A stretch of 64,000 bases of DNA, taken from positions 20,841,324 to 20,905,323 of the forward strand of contig CP099839.1 in NCBI GenBank assembly GCA_030062745.1. The letters are read 5' to 3'. Within the stretch, counting starts at the first letter, position 1. Each line of letters starts with the position of its first letter. The translations under genes were made by a program, and so were the position numbers. This document shows, one piece after another, positions 21,891 to 33,960 of the stretch. The notes beneath the pieces are model-generated. The model had not been told where the DNA came from. It ran no database searches and worked only from the letters and a program-made list of their open reading frames with translations. This stretch comes from Capitulum mitella. Its lineage: Eukaryota > Arthropoda > Thecostraca > Pollicipedomorpha > Pollicipedidae.

Positions 21891-24469
21891 CGCTCATTCC
21901 GGCCTCTCTTTACAGCACATAAAGCTCTCTTGTATGTGTTTTGCCTCAAGCGCATATAAGGAAACCGTGTAAGCCATGCTTCCCCTTCGGGGGAGGCATG
22001 GCCCCTTCCCCCCCTGGCTACGCCACTTCCATAAAGACTCACGAGCACCGCACCATCCATGATGGTGGCGCCACCAACGGCGGACTGGAAACGAAACAGT
22101 GTTCGAGTAGAACGAACCCTGTCGCATTAACTGATTAATATTTACCCCAGATTACCCCAGAAAAAACAGTTTCACCCTTCCCTTTCAGAAGCCTCATGCA
22201 ACCATTGGTACCTGCTGAAACAATATACGTCCTGTCAAAACTGAACTCATTTTAACACCTATCAATCTTCAAAAGTATACAGACAGGAAGGGAACATTTA
22301 TCACCCCTCCCCTCGCACTCGATGTAGGGCCCCTGGCTACGCAGGTCATGTACATTGCATTGTTTATCAGCACTAAAATGCGAACTTTTTGAGCCTTGAA
22401 AAATGCGAACTTCTCAGTCGTGTATAATCAAAACATTACCAACGATTTAGACACTTCCGAATCTAGTAGAAATGAACACGAAAACTCCCCATTCCTGGTT
22501 CCTGGCATCGCCATTCTGAGGTAGTTTTTATGTAGTGAACTGTGTTAGCGAAATGTAGGCTGTGCAAGTTCATACGTCTATACGCTCATGTCAGTCACGC
22601 AGTCACTCACTGCTATTGCTATGCTGTTGAAAAAACAACAGCAGAAAATTGCTTCAGAGTTGAAACATCCCCCAGAATACTTATATCAATGTGGACAATA
22701 GATCTTGCGAACAAACCCATTGCAAACGTAGAACGAAATGTTAAAGCCGCCTTCTGATAAAATCTTCACGATTCGGATCCAGTGGATTCGAAATTATTAG
22801 CTTGGAAAAAGGCTGTTTTAGCTCGTTGATATACCCAAATTAGCTTGGGGCGACCGGGCCGACCCGGCCACCCAAAATTTAGTGCATTTCTGCACTTTGA
22901 AGTATGACTAATTCGGCCTTAACAGCCCCGTTTATCAGCATGTTAAACGTCAGATGGCAGTAAAGTAGCAAATATATTTTTACTTTTATTCTTCTCTTAA
23001 ATTCCTATTTGGTTACGACGGCAATATTTTAGCCCTTAGCATAAATCTGGGAGGCCTTTCACAGAAGATCAAGGCAAATTGCCTAACTCACCGTAAAACG
23101 TTTTTCCCTCTGTTTCGATCTAGATGAGATATCTCGGCTTAAAACAATGAGGTACTACAGTAAAAATACTAAAAGACACCCACAGCATACGTGGCTATTG
23201 TGGTCCATCGTCAAAAAACGCGGACGCAATGAACATGCAAAATAAAAACAGGCGCACACAGAATATAAACTGTCACACACAAAACCATCCGGTGAGAATC
23301 CAGCTGGATCATAGCACAGCACCATCTTTCTTTCTCCCAATAGCAGACCGTTGGAGTTGGTCGTCCCCTGCCACAGACGTGTTCCGTCTAGCAGATTTGA
23401 TTTTTCCACCACGGCTAATGGATGCATTGAGTGTGGATCAAGATGCAGAGACTATTTCCCCTGCATCAAAAATACGCAGATGTGAGGGACGGCTACAGTA
23501 GCCCGGGGAAATTTACATATGGTGAGCTTGGGGCTCAATTTCTACAGGAATAATGCCATAAATACAACACTATGTGCCGCAGTCGCGGCACTCAAGCCGC
23601 AAAAACGCCCCTGGGGATATGAAAGCATGAATAAGAAGACCTAGACGTGCATTATTTACTGGATAAAGAATGTAAAAACCTTTAATGTGGGTGCCTGAGA
23701 AAGCTTGTATCGCGAGATGTATGGAAAGGAAGACGCGTACACAAGGCTCTTGCGTGCATTTCAGAAGGGCGCATCAAAATCTAATATTGGCGGAAGCACG
23801 TAGCTGTGGCGTTTGCCAAGCAGATACTCTCATTCACGGGCTTTTTCATCTGTTTAGCACAGTTCCCTACGGCATGAAAATAATGGTGAGAAGGCAGTTT
23901 AGAATCGGACAAGCTTTGTCCTCTGCCTCGAGCATCACGACCTAGATTGTAAGCTCTGCCCGATTATGGTCACATTTCTTCGGCCGCGATGCTGACACAT
24001 AATAGTTAGATGGAAGCAGCCGTCCCATGTGATTTCCTATCACAGTTCTATGAAACTTTAGAGATGGGGAGCACTGGAGAGAAGGTCTGATGTTGGTTCA
24101 GACCAGTCCAAGTAAGCAGAGTCTCACCCGAGACAGTTTTCTGTCCTCTGGTCTGTAGACCGATTGCGATGAAGCTTTTTGGGGAGATGGTCTGTGCAAT
24201 CATCCTCCAACCACAGAATCTGAATGGCACGGACTAAGTCAGCCGAGGTCAAACGATGTCAGACATGAAGGACTTACCACTCTTTCTTTTCTCCAGGTCT
24301 ATTTAGCTGATTACGACCAAGTTTTGTGGACACTTAACCCATATAACAAATTTATATTTCAAAATTCGGGGCTGGCCCACAGTTTTTTTTTCAAAATGAG
24401 CTGTATTACTGGTGGATGTAGTTGGTGGGATAAACGCAAATTGTAAAATGCATCAGTAAATCCAGCAAT
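21891..24469. other. Mostly unassigned sequence
   Basis: A repeat end CCCTGGCTACGCCACTT at 22012-22028 and a second CCCTGGCTACGC at 22331-22342 suggest remnants of another transposon family; the same phrase occurs at 41643. The rest (22400-24469) shows no gene, RNA or clear family. Frames at 23229-23501 plus and 23155-23427 minus overlap each other and have no domain. Confidence 0.35.
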
Positions 24470-25060
24470 CTCCTTCAGTCATTTGAGACCATCTCAGGTC
24501 AACCACGGCCAACAGACTTCATTTACGAGATATCTGACTGAGACCATTTGGATAACTGAAGAAAAGGGCAAAAGAGTCGTATACGAGTATTCACTGACTG
24601 ACCTTGTTTGACATCGTCTGACCTGACATAACCTGCCTGTGCTGTAGGGCATCTACGCCTATCATGCAGTCAAAGTCCCTGCTGAGTTCCTTTATGACCA
24701 GTTTACAGTGCCGAATTTCCGATACTTGACCTCCGTTGACTTAGAATGACCTGGCCTGGGCTGTATGTGCATTAGGATTATAAGTTTGTTACGTAAGCCA
24801 ACTGACCACAGGCATCCGAAGCCGGCTGCTCTGCCTCAGCTGTTCAATACGCAATGCAGTGCTAATCACGTGGTTCGAGACCGTGCAGCGGTCCGCTGCG
24901 GACGTATCGGCCATGAGATCGTTCTCAGTAGTTTACCGGAACGTTGTGGAAAGCGTTATCACCGATTTTAAAACCTCACAAGGCAAAAGATGCTCTAGAA
25001 CTGTAACTGAATTTAGTCAGAATTTTACAGCTCTTACGACGTTATCGTGAAAGCTAGAAT
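24470..25060 (+). repeat. Family D copy (diverged)
   Basis: Shares with 51930-52300 and 4500-4790 the order: AGGTCA-rich start, GAGACCATTTGG, CTGACTGACCTTG...GACCTGACATAACCTGCC, CAAAGTCCCT, a CCTTTATGACCAGTTTACAG segment, and ATACTTGACCTCCGTTGACTT. The CpG-rich 3' module of the other copies is absent. Confidence 0.5.
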
Positions 25061-25149
25061 CATGAGGGTTTGGCAACTTCTACCGTCACCAATGCTTGTG
25101 CCGTCACATTTTTCATTGTATGTACTATAGGTGTGAAAATAAAGGTCCA

Positions 25150-26045
25150 CTCCGAGCCCAGACCATATTGCCCCTCCCCCACCCCAAGATCTCGAGAACT
25201 ATTCGTCTGATGTGATCGCAAGAAACGGCAGTCGATTCACCATGACGCAAGCTGCATTTCCGTAAACGAACTGTTTAAAATCTTGCAAAGGATGGAAAAA
25301 AGATGCCCGACGGCGGACATTTTCTTACGTTTTTCTTTTTTACCGGCGACAGAAACGCCAGAAAGGACGTATTTTTGGACTTGTTGTAACTCCGATGTTT
25401 ATATATGCCGATTGTCCAGCAATTAGCATGAATCAAGAGCTAATCGATAAGCGTTTTTCTCTTGACTTACATGGCTAGAATATTTGCAAAACTTATAGGT
25501 ATACACATGATTTGGACGACGAAGTATATTTGTTTTCGGAACCAAATTAACATAGAAGTTTAATTTTTACCATGCACAGGTCATCTTACCCTGAAGAAGC
25601 ATGAATCGTACTGCACGGTTTGTGTGATGTATAGGCGGTGCCAGGGACATGAAAAAGGGTGCGTTGTTATGGTCGAATTTTCATCATGACCTCTGATGAC
25701 TTAGGAGTGACATGAAGTGGCATTGGGTGTATGGTAATGTGTTTTGAACGATTCCAGTCTGCACTGGGATCTGGTTGAAATGATTATGTTTTCTACGTGC
25801 TGTTAATTACAGTCGTATGCGAGCAACAATTCAGGTCGCGGCTCCGCAACTTGACGCCTCATCGATCTACAGCTAAAAAACAGGGAACACTGTACTAAGC
25901 CATAAATATTTCGGTTTCCTCATTTTGAAAATTGTTATAAAAAACTATGTATAAAACTTAATTTTTACGTTTGACCTCGGACACATCTTGTGAAATGACC
26001 TCAGGTTAACAAAAATGTATTCAATGTTCGCCACGTCAGTTACCT
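25150..26045 (+). mobile_element. Family A copy, 5' two thirds
   Basis: Begins in the A head (CAAGATCTCGAGAACTATTC, matching GAGATCTCGAGAACTACTTA) and follows the intact copy through AGAAACGGCAGTCGATT, AGGCGGTGCCAGGGACATGA and ACCTCAGGTTAACAAAAATG. It stops at 26045, where a second A copy begins head-on in the same orientation. Confidence 0.7.
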
Positions 26046-26935
26046 AAACCTATTCCGGAGGGCTAGACGGTATGGTCGATTCCCGGCGGGGGTGGGGGTC
26101 CCCTGCCGTCGAATCTCGGTCGAGATCTCGGTCCCCCGAGATCTCGAGAACTACACATCCGATGTCATCGCAACAAACGGCAATCGATTTGCCATGACGT
26201 CAACTACATTTTAAAAAATAAGTTTTCGAAATTTTGAAAGGGTTGGATACAGGGGGCAACAAAATCAAAATGGGGTATTTTTGGACTTTTATAACTCCGT
26301 TGTTGATGGACTGGTTTCGATGAAGTTAACATGAATCGAGAGATTATGGATGGGACTTGTACCATTGTTACACACAATTGAAATTTTACAATTCATATGC
26401 GTTCACAGGGTTTCAAAAATAGGAGGATTAGTTTTTCAACAATTGAAAGAACAAAAAAGGCGAAAGTAGTTTTTCGGCTTCTGCTAGTTATGCTATGCTT
26501 AAAAAGTGCAAATCGTATTACTATGTATAATGTTAGCATAGGCGGTGTCAGGCACATGAAAAGGGGAACTGTCATGGACACACGTTCTTCGGATCAACTT
26601 GTGACCTTTGGCCTTAAATGATCTCCAGTGTCCTTGGAGTCGCTTGGAATGATCTCGTGAGCCGACATATTACCTGTAAACGTTTTCAATCATTTGAGTT
26701 CACTCTATTTCAAAAAATTCCATTTTACGGCGATTGTGATACAGGGCTCTGGCATTTTAGGTCATAGTTCCGTGACCCGACCTGACATCAAGCTGAAAGT
26801 TGAGACACAAGTAGAGAACACCCGTCTACGCCATATTATTCCGAGTCTGTCATTTGAAAAAGGAGAGCCGAAATTATTACTATAGAACCAAATTTTGACT
26901 TTTCACCTTGACTTCGCTGTTTTCCAAGGTGAATC
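26046..26935 (+). mobile_element. Family A copy abutting the previous one
   Basis: Starts AACCTATTCCGGAGGGCTAG, nearly identical to the left end of the intact copy (AACCCTATTCCCGGAGGGCTAG), and continues GACGGTATGGTCGATTCCCG. It follows family A to ACCTTGACTTCG near 26930 and is truncated there, losing the 3' third. The TTAA at its left is altered to CTAA. Confidence 0.72.
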
Positions 26936-27589
26936 AGAATCAGAATTAGATTCACGTTTTCGTGTTGTGAATCAGGATCAAATCGATTCCCATTTTCGTG
27001 GGTCGTTCACAGGCCTGAACGTGTGAGCATTGGGATGTGACCACTGGTGGTGGTTGAGTGCATGAACTAAGGGTATGCACTCGCACAGAGATTAGAGGTT
27101 TCTGATTGTCTAGCCTGCTTGACTGGCGGTAAAAATGCGATCGGCGGCGATCGCCTAGGATTTTCCCAAGGGGCTAGGCCCTCGGCCGGGCACCTACCAC
27201 TTCAGAGAAGCCTCCTCGTTCGGCAGCCTGCATGGCGCTAGTTGTTCCGCAGCTAGCGACGAATCTGGGATCTTCGTAAGTGGATGGAAGCGGGACAGGT
27301 CTTCGGCTGGGGAAGCTCCGGTTTTACTGGGCCTTCTCATGTGACAGCCTGTATTGCCTTTCTTTCGTAATCGCCAGCTGCGAAGTGGATTTCGAATAAG
27401 TGAGACTGTGCGTCGCAAGAGTTCCTTTAAAGAAGTGAAGAGACCCTTTTAGGAGCCAGGTTTGGAGTACATGGTCAGTCCTCAAGGCCCGCAGGTGCAG
27501 CTCTACAGGCCGACACTGTCGCCGCCCAGGCCAACAGAAGGCCGCATTAGGGCCAGAAGGCTGGCCCACTAGAGACCATCGGAACGTCC
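26936..27589. other. Unassigned sequence
   Basis: Starts with clustered GAATCAGAATCAGAATTAGATT and related words at 26932-26990, then unassigned sequence. Two overlapping minus frames (27194-27418 and 27324-27569) run into the satellite and have no domain. Confidence 0.35.
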
Positions 27590-28040
27590 TGCCGACTTTT
27601 AGAACCGGTGGCAGGGGCCCTTTAAAGGTAACAGGAGACCATCTAAACGCCAGTAGACGGGCCTTTTACAGGATAGCATGGCCTTTTATACGCCAACAGA
27701 CTACCCTTTACAGGCCTGCAGGGGCCCTTTAAGGGCTGACAGGGTCATCCACAATTCCGTAAGCGTGCTTCTTACAGGCCAATAAGGGGCTTCTTTATGG
27801 GCCAACAAATACCCCATTGTAAGCCGGCATGTGACTCCTTTATAGGGCCCCTCTGCAGGTCCGCGGTGGACCAACAGCAGGGCGATACTGGGCCCCTCTA
27901 CAGGCTGGTGGAGGCCCCGTTACCAGTCGGCAGGCGGCCCATTTATACGACCGTAGGCGGGCCCTTCACAGGCCGTCAGGCGCCCTCTCTAAGCTGGCAA
28001 GAGTTCTCTTTACAGCCCTGAAGGGACCTTCACATGACAG
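27590..28040. repeat. Diverged satellite S2, second array
   Basis: Units such as GGCCTTTTACAGG, GGCCTTTTATACGCCAACAG, CCCTTTACAGGCCTGCAGGGG and GGCCCTTCACAGGCCGTCAGG follow each other every ~20-24 bases. They match the array at 21590-21890, 6 kb upstream, so one array gave rise to the other or both come from one dispersed source. Confidence 0.65.
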
Positions 28041-28752
28041 CAGGGGCATCTTAGCTACTAAAGCAGCCCTAGTTTGCAAGAAGCCACGTAGAGGAAGGGT
28101 ACCCTATAATGGTGCGATTGCCCCAGAAGCCCAATGCAGAGCAGTTAGGAAACCCTGTGCGCTACGCGTGGAAGGCCCCAGATTCGGGAAGCAAGGGATC
28201 TCCTCCGTGCTAGGGGGGGGGGGGGAGGTCCAGCATTCTAAGCTCCTCCTCCGGCTGCGCCTCTGAACGCAGTTATTCTCGGAAAGATAGCGCAGGCTGG
28301 GACAATTTTCCGCGGGACAAGACAAACATTTAATGATAGACTGACGTTTCAATGAACAATTCCGATGGTGAACGAGGACGTCGTTATAGCCTTTGAACTC
28401 GTTCATCGGTGGCTATGACCGGCAGGGAGTGGATTCGGCATTCTCCCGAGGGATGCGTATGATGTATGGGATACATTGGGGGATCGCGGGTCTTCTGATT
28501 TATGTTTACTTTGGTTCCGGTTCTTTCTCCAATTTTATTATATTTTTTACTAGTGGGAGGAGCCTATGACTCCTGCAGCCTCCCCGTTTTGGATTTGCGC
28601 CTGGTGGCCTGACAGCCATTGGCTGGCTACTGCTCTGCATCAGCAATTTCCAAACTTGACGTGATAGAGCGACGAAACAAAAACGAACGGATAACTTGGT
28701 CGTTGGCCAAATGATGAAACTCGGTGTGATCCTTCTAAGCCACACCGTGCAT
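28041..28752. other. Unassigned sequence
   Basis: Contains a 14-base G-run near 28213 and the phrase GGAGGAGCCTATGACTCCTG at 28556-28575, also seen at 5716-5735 in variant form. No gene is recognised. Confidence 0.35.
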
Positions 28753-29981
28753 TTAACCCGTCTCCGACTGGGGGGGCAGTTGACTGCCCCCCCCCCCTGA
28801 GGTTTTTGTGGGATTGCGAGAGAACCAACAAACACAGAGTCACGAAACCTTGTGTACCTTTTGATCCATCAATTTTACATCTCGTGTCAAAATTTTGACT
28901 TCAGCTCAAGTCCGGTGCCTGACCTAAGTCAGGTCAAACGGACCCATGTCCAAAAAAGTTTAGCTCCCTGTAACCTTTTCGCAAAACAAGATATCTCAAT
29001 AATACTTTCAGGGATTAGTGATCCTGATAGATGCAACAAATGCACTATTTCAGATTTTTTGGAATTCTCCGGTTCATTGACCTAAGGTCAAGCCCATTTT
29101 TAAGACATGTCGCCGTTTTTTTCGGAAATTGACGGAATATTTCATGACATTTTTAGTGTGGAATCAAGCAGACATCAGACATCTACCGTCATTGGGCAAA
29201 GTATTAATGACTTCCAGCTATTGACCTGAGGCCAGGTCACGAATAACTGTAGTGAGCCAAAATGTACCACCGCCAAAATCGGCGATGAATTACTCAGAAT
29301 GGGTAGAAAATGGCAGAACTAGCTTGCACAGACATAAGTAATACCAGGAACCTCAAAAAGTTTAAAAAAGTAGCATATTTTGGAAATAAACAGGCTCTCG
29401 CGAATAAAGCTCCGCCAGTTTTGTAGATTGGTACCTAATCAATTTTTCCAAAATTTAAGCATGAGAAACCATCACAAGAACCACAAAGGTAAATAAAATT
29501 TACATAGATCGTCTTTTTTCGCGGAAATAAAAGAACGCTAAAATTAGTTCCCGTCAATCTGGTACCGCATACGGCAGCGGGGCACACCGACAGCTGACGG
29601 GAGAATTGCCGTGTCTTTAACTCAACGTTTCGGCGAATATATTGGAGAAATCCGGGGAAATTAGACGTGTATCGGCATCCGCGGACCTTTACTTGTGCGC
29701 TGGTACCTTTACCTTTCCGTTATTAGTCACAGCCCTTGAGATTCAGGCCATTTCTCGGTCTCATGCAGTCGGCTATGAGAAAATATATATAGGACGTAAA
29801 TTGGAGTACATATTATCTAAAACTAAAAATGAAACCAGTTTCGAGCTCTACTCGTCACAAGCTTTCCAACGTTATGCTTATCTTTATTATGAGACCAACC
29901 GTTCGTGAGTTAGAGGGGAGCAGCCAACTCCCCCCTCAGTCGTCGATGTTCGAAACCGACCGACGGTCGTGCGCGGGTTAA
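28753..29981 (+). mobile_element. Family B copy 2, TTAA-flanked 1.2-kb element
   Basis: Begins TTAACCCGTCTCCGACTGGG and ends CGGTCGTGCGCGGGTTAA, with TTAA at both sides. By eye it is close to 90% identical to copy 1 along its whole length (for example AAAACAAGATATCTCAATAA versus AAAACAAGATGTCTCAATAA). The two are therefore fairly young relative to the other repeats. No transposase frame is present. Confidence 0.82.
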
Positions 29982-31299
29982 GAAAAAAAGGGTCACTGTG
30001 CGGCGATGACGAGTGGCGATCACATCTTCCAGGTGATTTCAAAGAGGACCATGTCACCTGATTCTGGTTTCTGTTGGATCGTAATGAGATTCTGGTTTCC
30101 ATTAGATCGTATCGAGACCCAGCCCTGTGAAACGTTTTCTAGAGCCTTAGACGACTTATTACAATGCATAAGGACTGAAAGAAATGTGACTGTGCAAATC
30201 ATTGCTTGCGAATGCGTAGCTATACATTCGAAATTAATAAAAGGTCAAAAAAGGTTGTCACTCCCAATTCTTGATTTTGACGTTCTATGACAATGACATA
30301 TTTAAGGACCCAAATGCGGAGATCACTGACACTTTTAGAGAAATCCATGCATGACACTGAATAATGCTCAGTACGGTAAAACACAGCGTTTGCCATACGA
30401 TGAAGATCGCATTGACCTCGAATTTTCAGGGAATTCGTAAAAAGGTCTAAAGCTCAGCCATGCAACATTTCGGACCGATTGAAACGGCTGTTAGCGGTTA
30501 GCTTTCAAAAAAATCCTAGGAAGGGGTGATTTAAATCACTACGTATGTTTTCATAGTTCTGTCATTATGTCATTGCATCTGCGATCAGAATGGATCTACG
30601 TACAATGCCAAGAGAGTCGCAAATGCTTCATAAGTATTACAATGCACACATGACACAAATTGCGCCGCATTCTGGGTAGTGGATGCTACGAAATGCTGAA
30701 TGCTGTTTCCGATGATTGGAAATGGGAACACTGATAACATTTTGAGATGTTGCATATGTTGCGCAGTACTGCTAAATCCATTGCCGTCAATGGTTTCAGC
30801 TAGATAAATCAGACAGGATCGTGATCGTGTTTATGAAATCAAAATCAGTAAAAAGAGAAAATCTCTAACAAGTTGTAAATTTCGAACATTTTGCAGATAT
30901 TGCAAAGTCGCATTATATTTGTGATTCGCAAATATTTGTGATTCAGGACCCTTCGGTTCTTTACCTTGGGCGCATTGCAGTAATACATTATGCGTGTCAA
31001 CACAACCACTAACAAATTTAATGAGTCTAACATTATTCTTTTGCACAATGCACATGCATCTTCAGGCCTCGATGATGCTGGTACTTATCATGAACAACCT
31101 TTTCCGTCGCCAAAGAAATTAAATAAAAAAAATTATGGTCGTAACAATTCTCAGATACCCATAATAGCGAAGTTTCTTGACCATTTCAATTTTCTCTATT
31201 ATTTTGCAAATGCAGTGCAGTTGCATGAAGGAATGACTTTGCCTCTACTGACAGCATTTGGGACGCGTTTGGAAGGACTAGTCGTCCACAGATCTAGCC
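29982..31299. other. Unassigned sequence
   Basis: A 28-bp direct duplication lies at 30059-30115 (GATTCTGGTTTC repeated before GATCGTA). The rest shows no gene. Frames at 30006-30290 and 30990-31316 carry no domain. Confidence 0.35.
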
Positions 31300-32062
31300 A
31301 TCGGTGCGCGGTTTAGCACTTCACCAAGGACCAGTGAGTGATTCTAGAATCGACGGCAGTCCGACGTCTGATGCCAGCCGCACCAGTCCAACAGCAAGAC
31401 CGGAGCACATTGTGAAGGCACCGTCGCGCCCGGCGGCCGGCGACCACGGCACGGCGGCTCCCGCGGCGCACATATTTCGATACGGACGCTGCATAATTAG
31501 TCGGCGGCAGAGATATCGGCGCGTGGCCGGGCCGGCCGGCGCCGCCGGGACACAGGTGCTCGTCTCCTGCGGCCCGGCCGTCGGCGCGCCTGCGCCCGCC
31601 GACGGGGGCGGAGCCAGCGCGTCTAGTCGGCAGGCGCGGCCGCCGCCGTCGGTGGCAGTTGTGCGGTGCTGTCTCCCTGGCGCGTGCCGGCCGTGTCGCG
31701 TCACCCTGCAGTATCCTGCCCACCTCGTCAGCGCTCAGGTGAGACGCCGGCCGGCCTGTGCGGCGCTCCGTCGGGCGCGGGCGGACCTGGGGCGGCGGGC
31801 GGACGCAGCGGGCCGGCAGCAGGGCGGAACGTGGGCCGAGGCGCCGCACGCAGCGGCTGTCGTCTCCGACGCGGCGGTATTGCCGCCAGGAAACGAGCTA
31901 CCGCTGTCGGAGCCGGCGCTGAGTCAGCCAGCGGCGACCAGACGTGGCCAGCGGTGGCGGCCAGCAGGCACGTGGTGCCATGGGCTTGCCGGAGGCGACG
32001 GCTGGCGGTGGCGCAGAACCCACCTGTGAGGTCAGCGAAGAACTGCACAGACAAACGCTGAC
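31300..32062. other. CpG-rich block
   Basis: Strongly GC- and CpG-rich. Long frames run on both strands (plus 31304-32029; minus 31313-31849) with arginine/alanine/proline-rich products and no domain. That both strands stay open argues for composition rather than coding. A good splice-donor match, CAGGTGAGA, lies at 31737-31745, so a transcribed exon cannot be excluded. A (GA)n tract follows at 32068-32099. Confidence 0.35.
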
Positions 32063-32504
32063 CAGCGAGAGAGAGAGAGAAAGAGAGAGAGAGGGAGAGG
32101 GGCCCGAATCAGCCGGGTAGAACCGGCGCTGTTCCGGGTAGGACCGGCATGCTGTGAGCAAAATCTCCCAGCAGGGGAAAAAACGCAGAGAACATTCCGG
32201 AAAAAGCAAGGAGCAGGTGTGTGTTGTGAACTATGGGCTTTGGACTGGATTCTGGAAAGACAGGAGGTTCTCGGAATAAGTTTTAAAATTGGGTTGACCT
32301 ATGAGGACTACGACCGAACTGGGAAGGACTTTGACCGGCCGGGGGGGGGGGATTCAGGTCGATGTGAAGAGTATCAGAGCTGATGAGGGAAGCTTTGAGC
32401 TGTCCTGATAGGGCTATGGTGGTGCAGAAAGGCCGGGTCGGCTGTACGGGCAGAGGTGGTCCCTAAGTGAAGGTCATGATAACGTTTTTTGCTGTATTAG
32501 CACT

Positions 32505-32860
32505 AGAACCAATGTAGGCCGGTGGTCAGGGCCCGTGTAGGCCGGTGAAGAGAACCGATGTAGACCGGTGGAGAGAGGGGATGACAGCCGGTAGAGGAAA
32601 CCAACAGAGGTGATGGAGGAAACCGACAGAGACTGGTGGAGGGAGACGACGGAAGTCGGTGGAAAGAGGCAACGGAGGCTGGTGGGGAAAGAAGATGACG
32701 GTGGAGGGAGCCGATGGAAACCGGCGGGGAGAACCGATTTAGGTTGGTGGAGGGAGACGATGAAGGCCGATTGGAAGAGGCGATGGAGGCCGGGGCGCCC
32801 AACTCCATCGGCCGCGCCGCGGCGGAGAGAGCCGATGGAGGCCGGTGGGAAGAGTGGCCG
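32505..32860 (+). repeat. ~30-bp diverged minisatellite
   Basis: Units of the form GAACCGATGTAGACCGGTGGAGAGAG recur about every 30 bases with many substitutions (ACCGATGTAGACCGG, ACCGACAGAGACTGG, GCCGATGGAAACCGG, ACCGATTTAGGTTGG). The frames spanning it on both strands are treated as by-products. Confidence 0.7.
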
Positions 32861-33109
32861 CGGTGGTCGGCTCGTGGCCGGATGCCGGGTGCCGGATGGC
32901 TGGCTGGACGGGCTGGCCCCGGTCCCAGTCTGTCGCGGCCGTTGTCGGCACGTGTGGCGGCTGCCGCTGCTGCAGGACGGGGCCTTCGTTCCTGTGGGCC
33001 CGGCCGCCGCTGGCTGCGTGTCACCTGTCGTCAGAGCGGCACCGACAAAAATAGCCCCAGCCCGGCTCAGCGTCACCGTCGGGGCCGACCCACGGACGGG
33101 CAGCCACTG
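32861..33109. other. CpG-rich block between two minisatellites
   Basis: GC-rich sequence with open frames in several phases and no recognisable domain. Confidence 0.4.
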
Positions 33110-33301
33110 TCCGGGCCAGGCCAGGGGCGGCCAGCACACCGCCCGGACCAGGCCAGGGGCGGCTAGCACATTGTCCGGGCCAGGCCAGGAGCGGCCAGCA
33201 CACCGCCTGGGCTAGGCCAGGGCGGGACAACGCACTGTCCGTGCCAGGCCAGGGCGGGCAGCCATTGTCCGGGCCAGGCTAGGAGTGGTCAGCACACTGC
33301 C
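33110..33301 (+). repeat. 32-bp GC-rich minisatellite
   Basis: Six units of about 32 bp built on CCGGGCCAGGCCAGGGGCGG followed by CCAGCACACCG/TTG. Later units lose one or two bases. Frames across it have no biological support. Confidence 0.82.
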
Positions 33302-33590
33302 GAACAGTGTAGGCAGTGTAGGCAGAGGCGTAACACCGTCGTTGTATGTATACATTATACCTTATACTGAATATCCACTTCCGTACCCAGGCAAATTTGT
33401 GAAAGCGCAGAATGTTAATTCCTTCGCGAATGTTTGATAAATTCCACTTTAGGCTACAACGACTTCGGCCCGCACACCCACAAACGTCCTGGAAGCGTTG
33501 GGCTTCTAGTTCGACTCTTGCTGCGGAATTAGGTCGGCCGACCGTCACTGGGAATAGAGCCAGGACGATCCACACTACAGTTGCGGTCAG
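33302..33590. other. Unassigned sequence
   Basis: An AT-richer spacer without recognisable features. Confidence 0.3.
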
Positions 33591-33960
33591 CCGACCGGCA
33601 ACGGGTAGTAGCCAGTCCGAGCTACGCTTAGGCAGCAGCCAGGTCTTTTCACAATGAGAAAACAGATATCCTTCACCTCAGCAAGGCAGTAATCAGACCT
33701 TGCCACAACGAGGAGGCTGATGTTCGGCCCCGGGAACTCATTGATCAACCTTCCTATCGTCCTTCTCACAGCTGAAGCAGGTATCCCGAACCTTAATATG
33801 GCAATAGCCAGATCTTCCGCAAGGAGAAGGAAGGTGTTTTGAAACACAGTTGGCCCGACCCACAGAGTTAAACAACAGTTAGTCCAGCCAACTTGACCCA
33901 CACTGGAAGTCCACCCTCGCAAACGCTGATGCTTCAGTAGAACCCGACCTACATGGCGGC
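33591..33960. repeat. Diverged ~55-bp tandem repeat
   Basis: GGCAGCAGCCAGGTCTTTTC at 33631, GGCAGTAATCAGACCTTGCC at 33685 and GGCAATAGCCAGATCTTCCG at 33800 align at multiples of about 55-58 bases, each followed by a CAA/GAG-rich segment. Units are heavily diverged. Confidence 0.45.

Noticed and set aside
24865-24895. tRNA B-box-like GGTTCGAGACC
   Set aside because: No A box or cloverleaf could be formed around it.
31304-32029. 241-residue plus-strand frame
   Set aside because: GC-rich composition, a 178-residue frame open on the opposite strand, and no recognisable domain.
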